DNA of 57,500 nt from Adiantum capillus-veneris (lineage: Eukaryota > Streptophyta > Polypodiopsida > Polypodiales > Pteridaceae): the NCBI GenBank assembly GCA_014529385.2, contig CM043956.1, positions 92,282,221 to 92,339,720 of the forward strand, given 5' to 3'. Made by a program: the position numbers and the translations under genes. Below the pieces are notes generated by a model. That model saw nothing but the letters and a program-made list of their open reading frames with translations. It had not been told where the DNA came from and made no database searches. Below, piece after piece: positions 11,967 through 23,396 of this stretch (the stretch's first letter is position 1; each line of letters begins with the position of its first letter).

Positions 11967-14311
11967 ATACGTTTTGTTTGCGGATGATACAACCTGTAAC
12001 CTTTGCTTTCAGCACTATAACCAACAAAAATACATTTGACAGCCTTATCATCCAATTTTCTGCGCTGCACTTGTGGCACCAAAGCATATGCCAAACAGCC
12101 AAAAACACGCATGTGCTCAATAGAAGGTTTTCTATCATGCCATGCTTCATATGGAGTAATAGACTGCAAAGCTTTCGTAGGACACCTGTTAAGTACATAA
12201 GTGGCACACATGATGGCCTCAAGCCAAAAAGAATGCGGCAAAGCTTGACTTTTGACCATACATCGTGCCATTTCCGTTAGTGACCTGTTTTTCCTCTCAG
12301 CAACACCATTTTGCTGAGGTGTATAAGGCACTGTACATTGGTGTTTTATCCCACGACTAGCCAGAAATGCATTAAATTCATGAGACATATACTCCCCCCC
12401 TCGATCGGAACGGAGGGTGCCCATAGTACATTTTGAGACATTTTCAGCCATAGCCAAAAATTGTTTGAAGCACATAAAAACTTCGGACTTCGCTTTAAGC
12501 GGAAATACCCACGCATGCCTGGAGTAATCATCAATGAAAGTCACGAAGTACAGGTAATTGCCCAAGGACGGAGTTTGCATGGGCCCACAAACATCACTAT
12601 GCACAAGCTGCAACCTGCATGTGGCCCTAACTGAACCATCCTTTGGAAACTTAGAACGCTGCATTTTACCCAGAATACAGCCTTCACAAACATGTTTGAT
12701 AGGTGCTTCAAGAGGCGGCAAAGAAGCAACCATATCAGATTTCTGCAAACGCAGCAAACTGGCAAAATTCAGATGACCAAAACGTGCATGCCAAAGTTTT
12801 GCATCTGAAATAGCCCTTGAATCTGCAACAGCATTTGCAAAATTTTGTCCACACTTGTCATACAAAGTGAGCTTATACAGCCCACGGCACAAAAGCCCAG
12901 ATGCAACAATTTCATCACCAAAACTGAGATCATGAACTATACATCTGTCATCCACAAATTTGACTACAAGTCCAAGTCTAGCAAGTGCGGATACAGACAA
13001 TAGATTCTTCTTGATCCCAGGTACATAAAGTGCATCAACAAGTGTGAAGGAACTGCCATTAGCAGCAGTGAGCACAATCTTTCCAACTCCCTGAACTGGA
13101 TAAGAGGCGTTGTTGGCACAAGTGACTGAATTCCCATGAGGGACAGACTCGAGAGAGGTAAACAATTCACGATGTGAGGTAATGTGCTTTGTAGCACCAC
13201 TGTCGAAATACCACACATGTGAATCTGCAGCAACTGACAAGCATGCATCATGGACAGCAGGATTGTAAGTGCACTCTGCGCTAAAAGCCCATTCTGCATC
13301 AACATCAGCATCACAATCTCCTTTCACAGAAGACTCAACAATGGCTGCATTTGTAGTGGAACCAGCATTTGCAGTGGAACCACCCTCTTTCTTCTTAGCC
13401 TCTTTGGCCTTCAACTTAGGACACGACTTGATCAAGTGATCATTGGCTTTACAATAATGGCAACGCATCTTCTTTTTGCCCTTATCACCAGAATTGCCAG
13501 ACGAAGTGCTGCCAGCAGAAGCATTAGGAACAGAATTTTTGCCACTCGCAGCAGAACCATAAGAAGTGGCTGCATTACTGTTACCACCCTTTCTTTGAGA
13601 AGCAATAAAAGCCTGTTCAACTGCACGCTGCCTAGTCCTGTTTTTTCTAGAAAGTGACTCTTGCAACAGCAATGTGCATAATGCATCAAACTTGACAACT
13701 TCAGGATTTCCTTGGGTCATCAGTCTCCAAGTACTAGCAAAAGTCTGGTAGGAATCTGGTAAGGCATCAAGAACAGTCTGCACAAGGGAACTGTCAGAAA
13801 TGACTTCACCTGCAGAAATGAGTTGCTCATTGATATCCTTGACACTAGCAAGGAAAGTGTCCATATCATCTTCCTCATGCATAATCTTCGACTCTAGCTC
13901 TTTACGCAGCAAAGCAATTTTAGCCTCATTGCGGCTTGCATAAAGACCTGCTAGAATATCCCAAGCCTGTTTTGCAGATTTTGCTGAACGGATGTGAGGA
14001 ATAATGGTGCGCTTCACAGACAACGCAATCAATGCATGTGCCTGCGCATCCTTAACATCCCAACGAGCTTGTTCTGCTGTAGGCAAAACAACTCTAACAG
14101 CTGCAATCCTTGCAGCAAGACCTGCAACATCCTCAATATCGCCTACATCTTCAGAACCAGGACGTACATCAATGCCCTGCACAATGTTCCAGACACCTTT
14201 TGACACAAGAACGTGTTGCATCATATAAGCCCACATAGGGTAGTTGTCCCCATCCAACCTGTCCTCAGCAGCAAACATCTTGAACACATCTGTGTTGTTG
14301 TTGTCAGCCAT
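11948..14311 (-). CDS. Copia-A Gag, protease and integrase part of the polyprotein
   Basis: The start is the ATG at 14311-14309 (MADNNN), because the frame upstream belongs to the leader. It encodes 787 residues: an UBN2-type Gag to about residue 230; a CCHC zinc knuckle at about 284-297 (CHYCKANDHLIKSC); an aspartic protease with DSGA at about 370; the pre-integrase HHCC region at about 507-545; an integrase core with catalytic Asp 573 (HSD), Asp 636 (RSDRGGEY) and Glu 672 (GVAERKNR), so D,D-35-E spacing. The frame stops shortly after the FVGYS motif because of a frameshift, so reverse transcriptase is out of frame. All catalytic residues expected here are intact. Confidence 0.95.
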   Translation of the reverse strand: MADNNNTDVFKMFAAEDRLDGDNYPMWAYMMQHVLVSKGVWNIVQGIDVRPGSEDVGDIEDVAGLAARIAAVRVVLPTAEQARWDVKDAQAHALIALSVKRTIIPHIRSAKSAKQAWDILAGLYASRNEAKIALLRKELESKIMHEEDDMDTFLASVKDINEQLISAGEVISDSSLVQTVLDALPDSYQTFASTWRLMTQGNPEVVKFDALCTLLLQESLSRKNRTRQRAVEQAFIASQRKGGNSNAATSYGSAASGKNSVPNASAGSTSSGNSGDKGKKKMRCHYCKANDHLIKSCPKLKAKEAKKKEGGSTANAGSTTNAAIVESSVKGDCDADVDAEWAFSAECTYNPAVHDACLSVAADSHVWYFDSGATKHITSHRELFTSLESVPHGNSVTCANNASYPVQGVGKIVLTAANGSSFTLVDALYVPGIKKNLLSVSALARLGLVVKFVDDRCIVHDLSFGDEIVASGLLCRGLYKLTLYDKCGQNFANAVADSRAISDAKLWHARFGHLNFASLLRLQKSDMVASLPPLEAPIKHVCEGCILGKMQRSKFPKDGSVRATCRLQLVHSDVCGPMQTPSLGNYLYFVTFIDDYSRHAWVFPLKAKSEVFMCFKQFLAMAENVSKCTMGTLRSDRGGEYMSHEFNAFLASRGIKHQCTVPYTPQQNGVAERKNRSLTEMARCMVKSQALPHSFWLEAIMCATYVLNRCPTKALQSITPYEAWHDRKPSIEHMRVFGCLAYALVPQVQRRKLDDKAVKCIFVGYSAESKGYRLYHPQTKRIWFHGM

Positions 14312-14656
14312 GGTAAATGCTGCACCTGATGTGAAAACTACCCGAAAATAGGAGAAATGGAGCGGGAACAACTTGTGCTATATAGCACAAACCGTAGAAG
14401 ACTATAAGGCACCTGTTATGCAGAAAACGGCACTGACAGAAAATCTGCACAAAATGACGAAATAACCTGTGCAGTACTGCCCGTAGTGGAAACGGAGGCC
14501 GAAATGAGCCCAAATCAAAATTCTGAGCAGACCGAGCTCTTCGAGCTCACCCAAAATATTTGTCGACCTGCGAACGCTCGCCAAAGCTCACTGAAATCGG
14601 AGAGAGTGAGCAGGCGTGTGCTGGAGCAGCTGGCGACTAAGCCCGGGAGGACGTGA

Positions 14657-14671
14657 CCTGCTCTGATACCA
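14657..14671 (-). promoter_or_regulatory. Copia-A primer-binding site (initiator tRNA-Met)
   Basis: On the - strand, tggtatcagagcagg begins two bases after the 5' LTR. The core TGGTATCAGAGC is the usual plant Copia site complementary to the 3' end of initiator tRNA-Met. Confidence 0.95.
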
Positions 14672-14673
14672 AT

Positions 14674-14900
14674 TGTTGGAATTAGGGTTGCAGAGAAACA
14701 CACACAGCTTGGAGAAGACGAAGGAAGCTCAAGGCACACAATAGAGAGTGTGTTACTTAGTGTGCAATGGAAAGATAGATAGCCCTAGAGTGATGGGCGT
14801 ATATACAATGCACGAGGGAAAAAACCTCCTAAAGAGGGAAAAAATGCCCCGGCGGTCCTAGTGTGTTCACACACATCACTACCACATGTATATGGTAACA
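14674..14900 (-). repeat. Copia-A 5' LTR
   Basis: 227 bp, TG...CA. It carries the element's promoter by position. It differs from the other LTR only at 14815, and the TSD gaacc follows directly. Confidence 0.96.
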
Positions 14901-14934
14901 GAACCAGAATATGGTTCAATTATTTTTGCTACAT

Positions 14935-15210
14935 TTGTAAAAAACCGGGCAGCATTTTGTTTGTAACTAGTATACAATCTCAAAAAACATATATCAACCA
15001 TATGACATTTATTGTTTTATGTTTTATGTTCAATCCACCTTGCTACCCTTATGCAATCAAAAAGCCAACTATCGGCTCCTCTTTCCACCTGTATTACACC
15101 CTCCTCTGGGTGCATGTAATGTGTCCGAAAAAGACCAAGACAAGATCTAAACACCTTTTATGCCACATAACAGTAATTTGGAGATCTAGAGCAACCTTCA
15201 AAATTTTGTT
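14935..15210. repeat. Right copy of the duplication flanking Copia-A
   Basis: Diverged direct copy of 9370-9715, with the same ordered blocks and small indels. Without the Copia insertion, the copies would lie about 390 bp apart. Confidence 0.65.
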
Positions 15211-16613
15211 GTATTTCAACCAATGCCTAGTGTGTATATGTATATGAAATCGAGCATTCGAAATGAGTCAGACAAACCGGTATGCAGTTTTTCCTGTGTA
15301 ATCCAATCGATTAATTATATGTAAACCCCCAAATGTTGTACAACCCATCCTTCACTTCTCAATATAAACATTCCTTTTGATTTTAAATCCACAAAAAGGT
15401 ATAGCACATATGTTATAAAAACCAACCAAAACACAATATGCAAAGCGCCCCACTTAACCAAGACATGCATGTGTCATTACCAATAACCGTTTCCGGCTGT
15501 AGGTTCTACGTTTCTTGCTAGTTAGCTTATTGAAGAAGACAGAAAGCAGTGGAAATCACTATGTAACGTGTGTGTGTGTGTGTGACCACTTATCTGAGGC
15601 ATACAGAGTACACATCATTCAAATAATCTCAGTAGGTAAACACTTACCGATTGATTCTACATGGTAGCCATGCTCCAATATGGATGTATCCGCAGATGGA
15701 GACGATTTCCTTCCACCCCAGCTATCAAGTGTTAGCAGCAGCCAGAAGCATGCCATTTAGATCTCTCAAGTGTGTGTGTGTGTGTACTCCCTTGCGGCTA
15801 CATGAAGCTGAGAGTTTATGTATGCAAGATAGCAGTCATATATGCGCCAAGACACTGCATCCCAGGGGTTGTGCATGCATAGACATCTCAAGGAGATGCA
15901 TTTTAAATATAGTATGCACAGTGATCCACCCAGCCCGCGCCCAAATGGATATTCTTGATTTCATATGTTGATTTAGGCAAGGACCATTTTTAACCTACCA
16001 GCTACTCAACATGTGAAGGACAAGTTTGGGAGTTCGGTGGTACTCCATATCAACCACCTCGATATTAGGAGTATGCCTTCCAACTATTTTTTTGAAAGTC
16101 TAGCACATTATCCAAGAGTAATCAAAACAATATATATCTTCAAGTGAATTACAAAGCCGGTGAATAATACAAAATTCCGAGATTTATTGAAAAGTAGTCC
16201 ACTCTTTACAAGGTAGATGAAGCTTTGCAAGATGAAAATTTTTTCCTCAAGATATTGTATCACAAATCCTGATACTTGCCCGATCATACATTGCTTAGAG
16301 GATTCCCAATGGAACCGGTACTTCCCAAAGTAATTTTTGCTTGTATCTGCAATCATTTTAGAGTTCGATTCTCTTATGATATAGATATTCGGACAATAAT
16401 ATCTTATTATTGTTTATTATTGGCTTACAAGGACCCATTTGGTACCTTCTTGTGTGAAAAAGCAGTTGTTTATCTGTAGTTATTTAAATATCATCAGTGT
16501 TATGAGTGTGTGTATGTGTGTGCTCATTTGAATAATTGGGTTTGATTTTTGTCAGGAAATACCTATGTAAGGGTTTGTTCTTCTGCTAAATCGTCAAGTC
16601 CAACTAATGTAAT

Positions 16614-16614
<1 letters not shown>
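15211..16614. other. Intergenic, nothing recognised
   Basis: AT-rich with short (TG)n runs near 15567 and 15772 and only short non-protein-like frames. No element end or RNA gene was seen. Confidence 0.5.
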
Positions 16615-16700
<86 letters not shown>

Positions 16701-16835
16701 TGAGAGAGAGAGAGAGAGAGAGACATTCTGAGGTTTGAAACATTCTAAGGTTTGAAGCCTGCAGCAAAGGCCTTGAAAATTGTGTACAATGGATCTTGCA
16801 ATTCCAACCATCCCCCAACTTTCCAAATAGATCCG

Positions 16836-16916
<81 letters not shown>

Positions 16917-17036
16917 CTTATTGATGTCCATCTTGACCACCCAATTGGCAACCCGCATCAAAGTCGGTGCTCAAAAGATACATAGGTTTAGTGTGATGAT
17001 CCCACCTATAGCCAGCTAGTGTTCGAGAAAAACCAT
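16615..17036. repeat. Modular dispersed repeat, copy C
   Basis: (TG)n(GA)n at 16615-16722, module P2 at 16727-16838, (TG)n ending in a short (CG)n at 16838-16917, then module P3 to 17036. P2 and P3 match copy A closely, but the microsatellite between them is (TG)n(CG)n here and (CT)n in copy A. Confidence 0.8.
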
Positions 17037-17973
17037 TACTAATGTTCTTTATTAGGTTACTCTAGCCAATTGCACATGCAGATCTGTAACCTCCTCTGAA
17101 GTTTGTTGTGATGCCTACTCATCTGAATGCCATGTATGTAGTCTAAAGAAACCATTGATCTCCCTTTGTGATTATCTCCTACTGTCTGGTCTCATCGAGA
17201 GGCTCTCCCTATGTTTGTGTAGCTCCAATAAAAATATCCCAAGACATCTCTGATCCTGTTATCTCATAACTTTGGCCAGTGGTCCAAAACCCTCTCTGAA
17301 TAGGCAATGGAAGCAAGGGGTTTGGGGGTAAGAGGACCATGTCACCGCTGAAAGCGGTGCCGTTTTACTAGTGTATGATTATGTGTGTTTTAGAGATTGT
17401 AAAGCCAAAGAAGGATAAATTTTTTTGCACTGCTACGTGTTGCAATGGGTTTGAAACCAATTAATTTTGATACGCAATGTGTCATGCTTGAAGGACCTTT
17501 GTCAATAGTTTGAAACTTGATGAGATATCTCTCAAATGACGGTTCTGTTTTTTTTGCTTAAAGTTTTCCAAGTCCTACCTATGCACTCATTTCTACTAGA
17601 GGAAGAGTAGTACAAGAAGATGACTATCACTACTCATCTACATATCATATTGAAATATGTCAAGAGGGCTCGAATGTGTGATGCTATGATGCTCGAGCGC
17701 ACATCGAGAAGAAGACGATAAAGGGAGTGAGGGCCACCACGATGCTTGAGCTCACATTGAGGAGGGTTTCTTATTATTCTCGTATATGGTTTCAAATAGG
17801 TGATTCAAATTTTTTAAAGGAAATTAAGAGGAGAATCAAGGGTGATTCTCCTGTGCAGCTTTGATAAGGAGAAACCGCCGCCAGAATGTCAGTTCGCCAT
17901 GCGTAGAAGTTGAGTTTTTGCTGAGTGTGCATGGTTAAGATGGGGAACTGTAAGCGAATTCCGATTGCAGTCG
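17037..17973. other. Intergenic, nothing recognised
   Basis: No protein-like frame, element end or array. Near 17690-17770 a short motif (gctcgagc.cacat.gag) occurs twice. Confidence 0.45.
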
Positions 17974-18017
17974 TAGATAGATAGATAGATAGGTAGATAG
18001 ATAGATAGATAGATAGG

Positions 18018-18075
<58 letters not shown>
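17974..18075. repeat. (TAGA)n tetranucleotide tract running into (GA)n
   Basis: About 18 TAGA/TAGG units, then about 14 GA units. The Ser-Leu-Tyr frames on the - strand are translations of this repeat. Confidence 0.95.
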
Positions 18076-18077
<2 letters not shown>

Positions 18078-18189
18078 GCTTGAGGAGTTTCCTGTCCATC
18101 TAGGAGTTGACGGCAAGGTGGCATGCCAAGCGGACAGGTGGGCACACAGGTTGCGAGCGTAAATTTTTTTTTTAATACAATGGGGATGC

Positions 18190-18360
18190 GATGAAGCCGT
18201 GGAGGCCTGCTCTTGTGGTTAGACGTGAGTTCAGAGACTCGAGGACTTCTGCCTGACTGAGTTCGACTTTTGCCATCTCATTCCTTTTACTAGGCAAGGG
18301 TAATATGATTCCCTTGAGATGTAAGAAGGGAATCGTAAGGAATCTGTGAGATAAATGAAT
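18190..18360 (+). mobile_element. Possible tRNA-derived SINE fragment
   Basis: The stretch tggttagacgtgag resembles an RNA polymerase III A box, and gagttcgactttt about 45 bases later resembles a B box. Plant SINE heads have this arrangement. No clear A-rich or T-rich tail or target duplication was found, so this is tentative. Confidence 0.3.
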
Positions 18361-19404
18361 ATAATAAGAGTAGAGTGATTAGTCACTACAACATCTTTCA
18401 TGTACCTATTTTATTACCATCCTCGTTATGGTTTCAAATAGTCACTACAACATCTTTCATGTACCTATTCTCTACCAATATAATCTAGTTGGATTCTAGT
18501 TTGTGATCTCTTCAAACCCTCTATCTCATAAATCTCAAATCCGAAGGCCCAATGCCTTCTTGGGCCCCTCTTGAACAATTTTTTGTCCGTTCAATATACT
18601 ATTTCATACTACTACACAACAATTGCAAAAATTGTAGCACCAATCGAGCTTCCTACAACACCAAACTAGGAGATTCATTGAAACTTGAATCTTATCATTT
18701 CTACACACGAATGCACTCTTACTCCAAAAAGAAGGTTGACATGCAATCAGAATGGAAATTTGACCATGCATAATTCACAAAAATTACCGCAATTGAAGAC
18801 TGTTGTCAATACCCTTGGAAAATCCTAGGGGTGAAAAAAGGAGGAGGAGATTGTAGAGAACTCTTACCCTCAAATGCTTCATTTGATGTTTTTGTTTGGT
18901 GCTCACAGCTCCTTAGCGATAAAGAGGCTTTGATACCACATTTAAAAAATACAAAAAAGAATTCTTCAAAAGTTGCATGCACATACATACACAACCAAGA
19001 GAGCACACAATGGACATGGAGGATAAAAGTTGCCTCTTCTTCTTCACTACTTAGAATGACATAAAGTCTATTGAACATAAGTGAGAAACACAACATGATA
19101 AGAGACTACAACGATCCATGTGTATTTGTTAGTAAGTGAGCTGAGAAGATAAGGACTATCACTCTGGTGGGTAGACCAAGTTGATGAAGGCTAGCTTTAC
19201 TACCATTAGCAATGATGCTCATGTTCTATATCTTATAGCAGGGAGAAATGTGGGTGACAATTGATGAGTCATACCATGTGGTGAGCTTGATGTGAGACCA
19301 AAGAGAGTCTAGAACCTGTCTCTCCACCCAATCTATATCCCTTATATAGGCAACCCCCGAGCTTGGTTCAAATTTGCCTCTAGCCTGACATTACTCCCTA
19401 GGTT
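18361..19404. other. Intergenic, with a short direct repeat
   Basis: The block tagtcactacaacatctttc (and the following atgtacctatt) occurs twice, at about 18369 and 18438. Otherwise nothing recognised. The right part (about 19100-19404) may be the decayed downstream region of the split Gypsy element on the - strand. Confidence 0.45.
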
Positions 19405-19677
19405 GAAATCCATACATAAGCATGAAAAGACTAAAACCAGTCGTCACATGCTTAGCACTATTGTAAGCAACTCAAGAATAGGTAGATAATCTTCCCAATT
19501 TAATTTCTTTTTGCTAATGTATGCTCTTAGCATATCCTCTAGCACTTGATTAACATGTTCACTCTGACCATCCGTTGTAGGATGATTTGCAAAACTGATA
19601 TTGAGTTGTGTATCCAATCATTTAAACACAACCCTCAAAAATGAATGTTAAACTTGATATTACGATCACTCACAATA
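19405..19677 (-). pseudogene. Gypsy-N0 integrase, C-terminal half, cut by Copia-N1
   Basis: On the - strand this reads the second half of a Ty3/Gypsy integrase core: SDR...F, HPTTDGQSE (with the catalytic Glu), a following helix and a TTGFS block before the frame ends near 19405. Its N-terminal half lies at 50533-50977, 31 kb away. Removing Copia-N1 and one copy of CAATA joins the two halves in frame between the residues PSNIV and SDR. It is the outermost (oldest) layer of the nest. Confidence 0.85.
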
Positions 19678-19939
19678 TGTTAGGTTTAATGGCCATGTGG
19701 CCGGCCACCCATCACTAACTGCTACTAACCCTAAGTGTACAACTATACACTTGTGTGAACCACTAATACTAAGTACAATGTGTATTGTGCCTTAGTGCAT
19801 AAGATAGAGAAGAAAGAAAGGGGGCATACAGTACATTGGCTCTCCCCCTTCAACCTTCGTGTGTGTGGCTATGGTGGTGTGTTTGTGAGTGTATGCGTGC
19901 ATATTCCTCTTTTGTTGTGCTCCCAGCTCCTCCCCTTCA
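19678..19939 (+). repeat. Copia-N1 5' LTR
   Basis: TGTTAGG...CTTCA, 262 bp, with its partner at 50271-50532. The PBS begins two bases later. Confidence 0.95.
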
Positions 19940-19941
19940 TC

Positions 19942-19955
19942 TGGTATCAGAGCGG
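19942..19955 (+). promoter_or_regulatory. Copia-N1 primer-binding site
   Basis: tggtatcagagcgg, the initiator tRNA-Met type, two bases after the 5' LTR. Confidence 0.93.
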
Positions 19956-21090
19956 TTTCATTTCCAAAATCGTTTTCATGCGCGCGTACTTTCAAGAGTG
20001 CAAACAGGGATCCGATTTCGGTATCGGCAAATTCAACTCTCCGAGAGTGTTTCCTGCAGGTGTCCTGCCGTTTTACCCCCCTTTCGGAGACATTCGAGCC
20101 ATTAGAAACCCCATTTGAGCTACGATTTAGGAGCTGAAATTTTTAGCCCTCGTTTGATAGTTTGTGTTGCAGAGCTTCCATAGCCAGTTACAGGTACCAT
20201 TGTTGCTGTCTCTTCCATCTATGAGAGACCACGGCTCATTGGGGAGTATGTAGCCTCTTTTGGAGTGGCCTTATACAAATACATAGAGTGGGAGTTTGAT
20301 GGCATTGTCTTCTTCAACTATAGGTACAGATACAGGTACAAGTACATAGAGCGGCTTGGTTAGCTTTCTCTGTGCTTCTTGGCCTCAATCTCAGCTTCGA
20401 CTACAACATTGACATCATCTCACAGGCTACAAGTTTCAGTGCTTGCAATACTCTGGTTCCAGTGGTAGCAGTTGTTTATGTGTACATGCATATGTTGACA
20501 CTTTTGACAGTGTTTGAACTCTTTTTAGAGCGGTTTGACTCCCCGCAGGATGTTTATTTGCATGCACATGCTTTTGATGCATGTTTGATCATCTTGACAG
20601 ACTTATACGTCTTTGTGGATACTACCATTGTACGCTTTTGTGGAGCCATCTTTTGGCTAGTACGGCAGTCCTGGTCATTTCTGAGACTTGGTCTGGAGGA
20701 TAGCCATTTTTGAGACTTGGCTATTTTTACTGCATAACCTACGTTGTTGAGGGTCGATAGCGTGAGGTTCTCATTGAGCTAGGGTATTATCAAATGTGGA
20801 GATACCTTCGGTGATACATGTAGCTGGAGCATCCCTTATGAGTCTCACCATAGGACATATATAGAGTGGTGTAGGTACTTTTGACGCCGAGTTGGTGGTC
20901 TATGGTCAGTTTGATAATTTATGCGCCTCAGTTGATCTCTATATAGTGTGCTTTTGAGAGGCATTGCTCTCTTTTATTCTTTGTGAGTGACATACTTGGT
21001 CATTTTGTCTCGTATTTTGGTTGACATAGTCCCAAGTACAAAGGAGACTCTGCCAAAATTTTCCCAAAATCTTTTGGTAGTTTTGTCACC
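19956..21090 (+). other. Copia-N1 untranslated leader
   Basis: About 1.1 kb between the PBS and gag with no protein-like frame. A short tandem of ggtacagatacaggtacaag type occurs at about 20320-20350. Long leaders are known in plant Copia elements. Confidence 0.6.
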
Positions 21091-21740
21091 ATGTCTACTA
21101 GCAAAGACCGTGACATTTATGACATAGAGAAGTTTGATGGCACTAATTTTCTGCTTTGGAAGAACCAAATGCATGATGTGCTTGTCCAAAAGAAGCAAAA
21201 GTTGCCTATTACCTATGTGGCTAGAATTAAAAATATGCACATGACGCAGTTTCAGTGGGAGGAGCTTGATGAGCTATGCAGGTCTACCATTAGACTGCAC
21301 CTTGGCGAGTCAGTGTACTTTTCAATGTTAGAATACGAGAGTGCTCATGCTTTATGGCAGAAATTATGCGACACTTACAAAAAGGATAGAGCTAGCAATA
21401 AGGTTTTCCTGATTTCAACCTTCATATGAAGGAGCCAGCTAGCGTTGCCAGCCATATCAATGATTTTGATTCTCTTTTTGCCTAGATTCGTGCACAGCGC
21501 ATGACTATTGATGATGCGATCAAAGGAATCTTTTTGCTTTATTTGTTGCCACCCTCTTGGGATATCGTTTGCACAGCTGTTAGTAACTCTGCTCCTAATG
21601 GTACGCTAAATTACAATGATGTTACTAGTACACTTTTGTCAGAGGAGATGCGTCGAAAGACCATGACTAGCTCACATCATGGCGAAGCTCATTATGTGCA
21701 AAGGGATGGTAAGCAACATAAGGACCATTCTTTGCAACGT
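21091..21740 (+). pseudogene. Copia-N1 Gag, N-terminal part
   Basis: Starts at ATG 21091 with a Copia Gag head (KFDGTNFLLWKNQM) and the YESAHALWQKL block, as in UBN2 Gag. There is a frameshift near 21405-21425 and an in-frame TAG at 21483-21485, after which the frame continues through LLPPSWD and LLSEEMRRK. At 21740 the gene is cut by Gypsy-N2. Its zinc knuckle resumes at 48060. Confidence 0.85.
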
Positions 21741-23359
21741 TGGTGCAGCCAAAGTTGGTCTAAGCTAGGAAATGGTCTATGCCAAGTAGAGGTAGTAGGC
21801 AAGTGTAGTGCAGAAGGCTAGAGCAAGTGCCAAGGTCCTGGGCTGCCAAGTGATAGCAGAAGTGTATGCTCGATGCGGTTTTTTAGGCCAAAAGTGTTGC
21901 GGGATGGTCTAGATGAGATGGAAGATAAAGGTGTCCAAAATGACAAGTCAGTGCTCTAGCATGTAGTGCTCAATGTGCTCTAGAAGCCGGTCCAGACGGC
22001 TCATCAAACGGAGCCCCGGTGTTCAAGATACTGAAGTTTAAAGGTAGCGTGTGTAGCAGATCCCCGACGGATAGGGCAGCTAGGGACAGGTGGCCTAGGC
22101 AAGTGTCAGTGAATACATGTGTAGTTATCGAGTTGTGGATCATGCTTGTCTTCTCGGATTGAGAATCGGAATTCTGGTTAGCAAGTTATGGTCGATTGAA
22201 ATTTTTTCGGGGGCCGAATCTGAGCCCACTTGACCGCACTGGAAGATGTGCCATTTGTCATCTTTCTAGCCTTGCCAAGGTTCTCGGTGATAGGGTACAT
22301 CATGTGGAGCTAACACAAATCGACAACTCGTCAATCGGGTTCCTGGTCCACAAGAGACCGCAGGTTAAAGTTAGGGACTGTTCCTTGAGGGGTGATTACC
22401 GATAATTTTCTTGTGTCTTGGCAGCCTTGTTGGGCGGGCCTGGGAAAGTCTAGAGGCAATGACGATTGCGTAGATCCAAGCCGGCAATGCGAACTTTTGG
22501 CAGGATCTTACGGCTCGGATATCAGGGCTGGGAGCAGCAAGTTACACTTGCTTGAAAGGTGGTAAAAAAGAAGGGGGGATTTTCCAAAGCTTGAACGGGA
22601 GTTCAAAGTACCCCAAGAAGGGGCGCCTTAGCTGTTGCCACGTGGTAGAGGAGGTAGTCCCAAATGGCAAGTATGGGAACGGATGGCGGGGCATTTAGCC
22701 TAGCCCCTGAACTCATCGGGTATGTGTGAGAGGGTGAAGACTCTCTTGAAAAGGTGGCTATGGCGTGCCTTGAGCAGGAGCAGCGCATGGCCCTGCAGGG
22801 TGGATCTCCGGCTCTGCACGGCGCTGCATGTGGCAGATTTTGGCGAGGCGGGACGGCACGGTGGCGCGCGCTCGCTTGAGGAAAGAGGACGACAATGTCC
22901 ACTGATGATGTGGCAGGCCCCGAAGAGGGATTCGTTCCCGCGGCACCATTTTGGGAAGGGAGAGAGGAGGCATTAGCAACCTCGCTAATGCCCCCTCCCC
23001 CTTGCATGAGAGGGGTGTGTCCCACAGGGCTGAAAGGGAAGTAGCAAGGTAGCCTGCAAGGGGAGGGTCCCGTAGTGGGACAGTGAGCATAGAAAGAGAG
23101 AGAGAGAGAGAGAGCCCGAGGGCGGCAAGGAACCCATTTCAAGGGCCGTCCGGGCAAAGCAAAGGCCAAGGCAGAGCAAAGGTAAGGCTGAACAAAAAAA
23201 GGGTGAAGGAGGAAAGAGAAATATAGAAAGAGAGGAAGCAGGTGTGAGCCGGACAGATGAGCCAAAGGAGCAATGCAAAGTGGGCATTCCCAAAGGGGTA
23301 AAAATAATGAGGAAAAAAATAAAAATGAAAAAGCCTAGGGGCAATAGCGACCTAGCTAA

Positions 23360-23396
<37 letters not shown>

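Larger units (their letters stand above)
9724..14900 (-). mobile_element. Full-length, very young Copia LTR retrotransposon (Copia-A)
   Basis: Both ends are 227-bp LTRs that begin TG and end CA and differ at one base (G at 9865, A at 14815). The five bases gaacc occur directly outside both ends (9719-9723 and 14901-14905), which is the target-site duplication. Read on the - strand, a primer-binding site matching initiator tRNA-Met lies next to the right LTR, and a polypurine tract lies next to the left LTR. Gag, protease, integrase, reverse transcriptase and RNase H are all present in the Copia order. One base is missing between integrase and reverse transcriptase; otherwise the element looks recently active. 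Confidence 0.97.

Noticed and set aside
18369-18470. CACTACAACA as a possible left terminus for the CACTA element
   Set aside because: Only the first 10 bases agree with the right terminus at 44407, there are no GTCGATAT-type subterminal words nearby, and it lies outside the nest layers that contain the element.
22603-23265. A 220-codon - strand open frame, with a relative at 46688-47299
   Set aside because: Both lie at the same place in the two Gypsy-N2 LTRs, but the frames differ by indels and no domain is visible, so this is noncoding LTR sequence.
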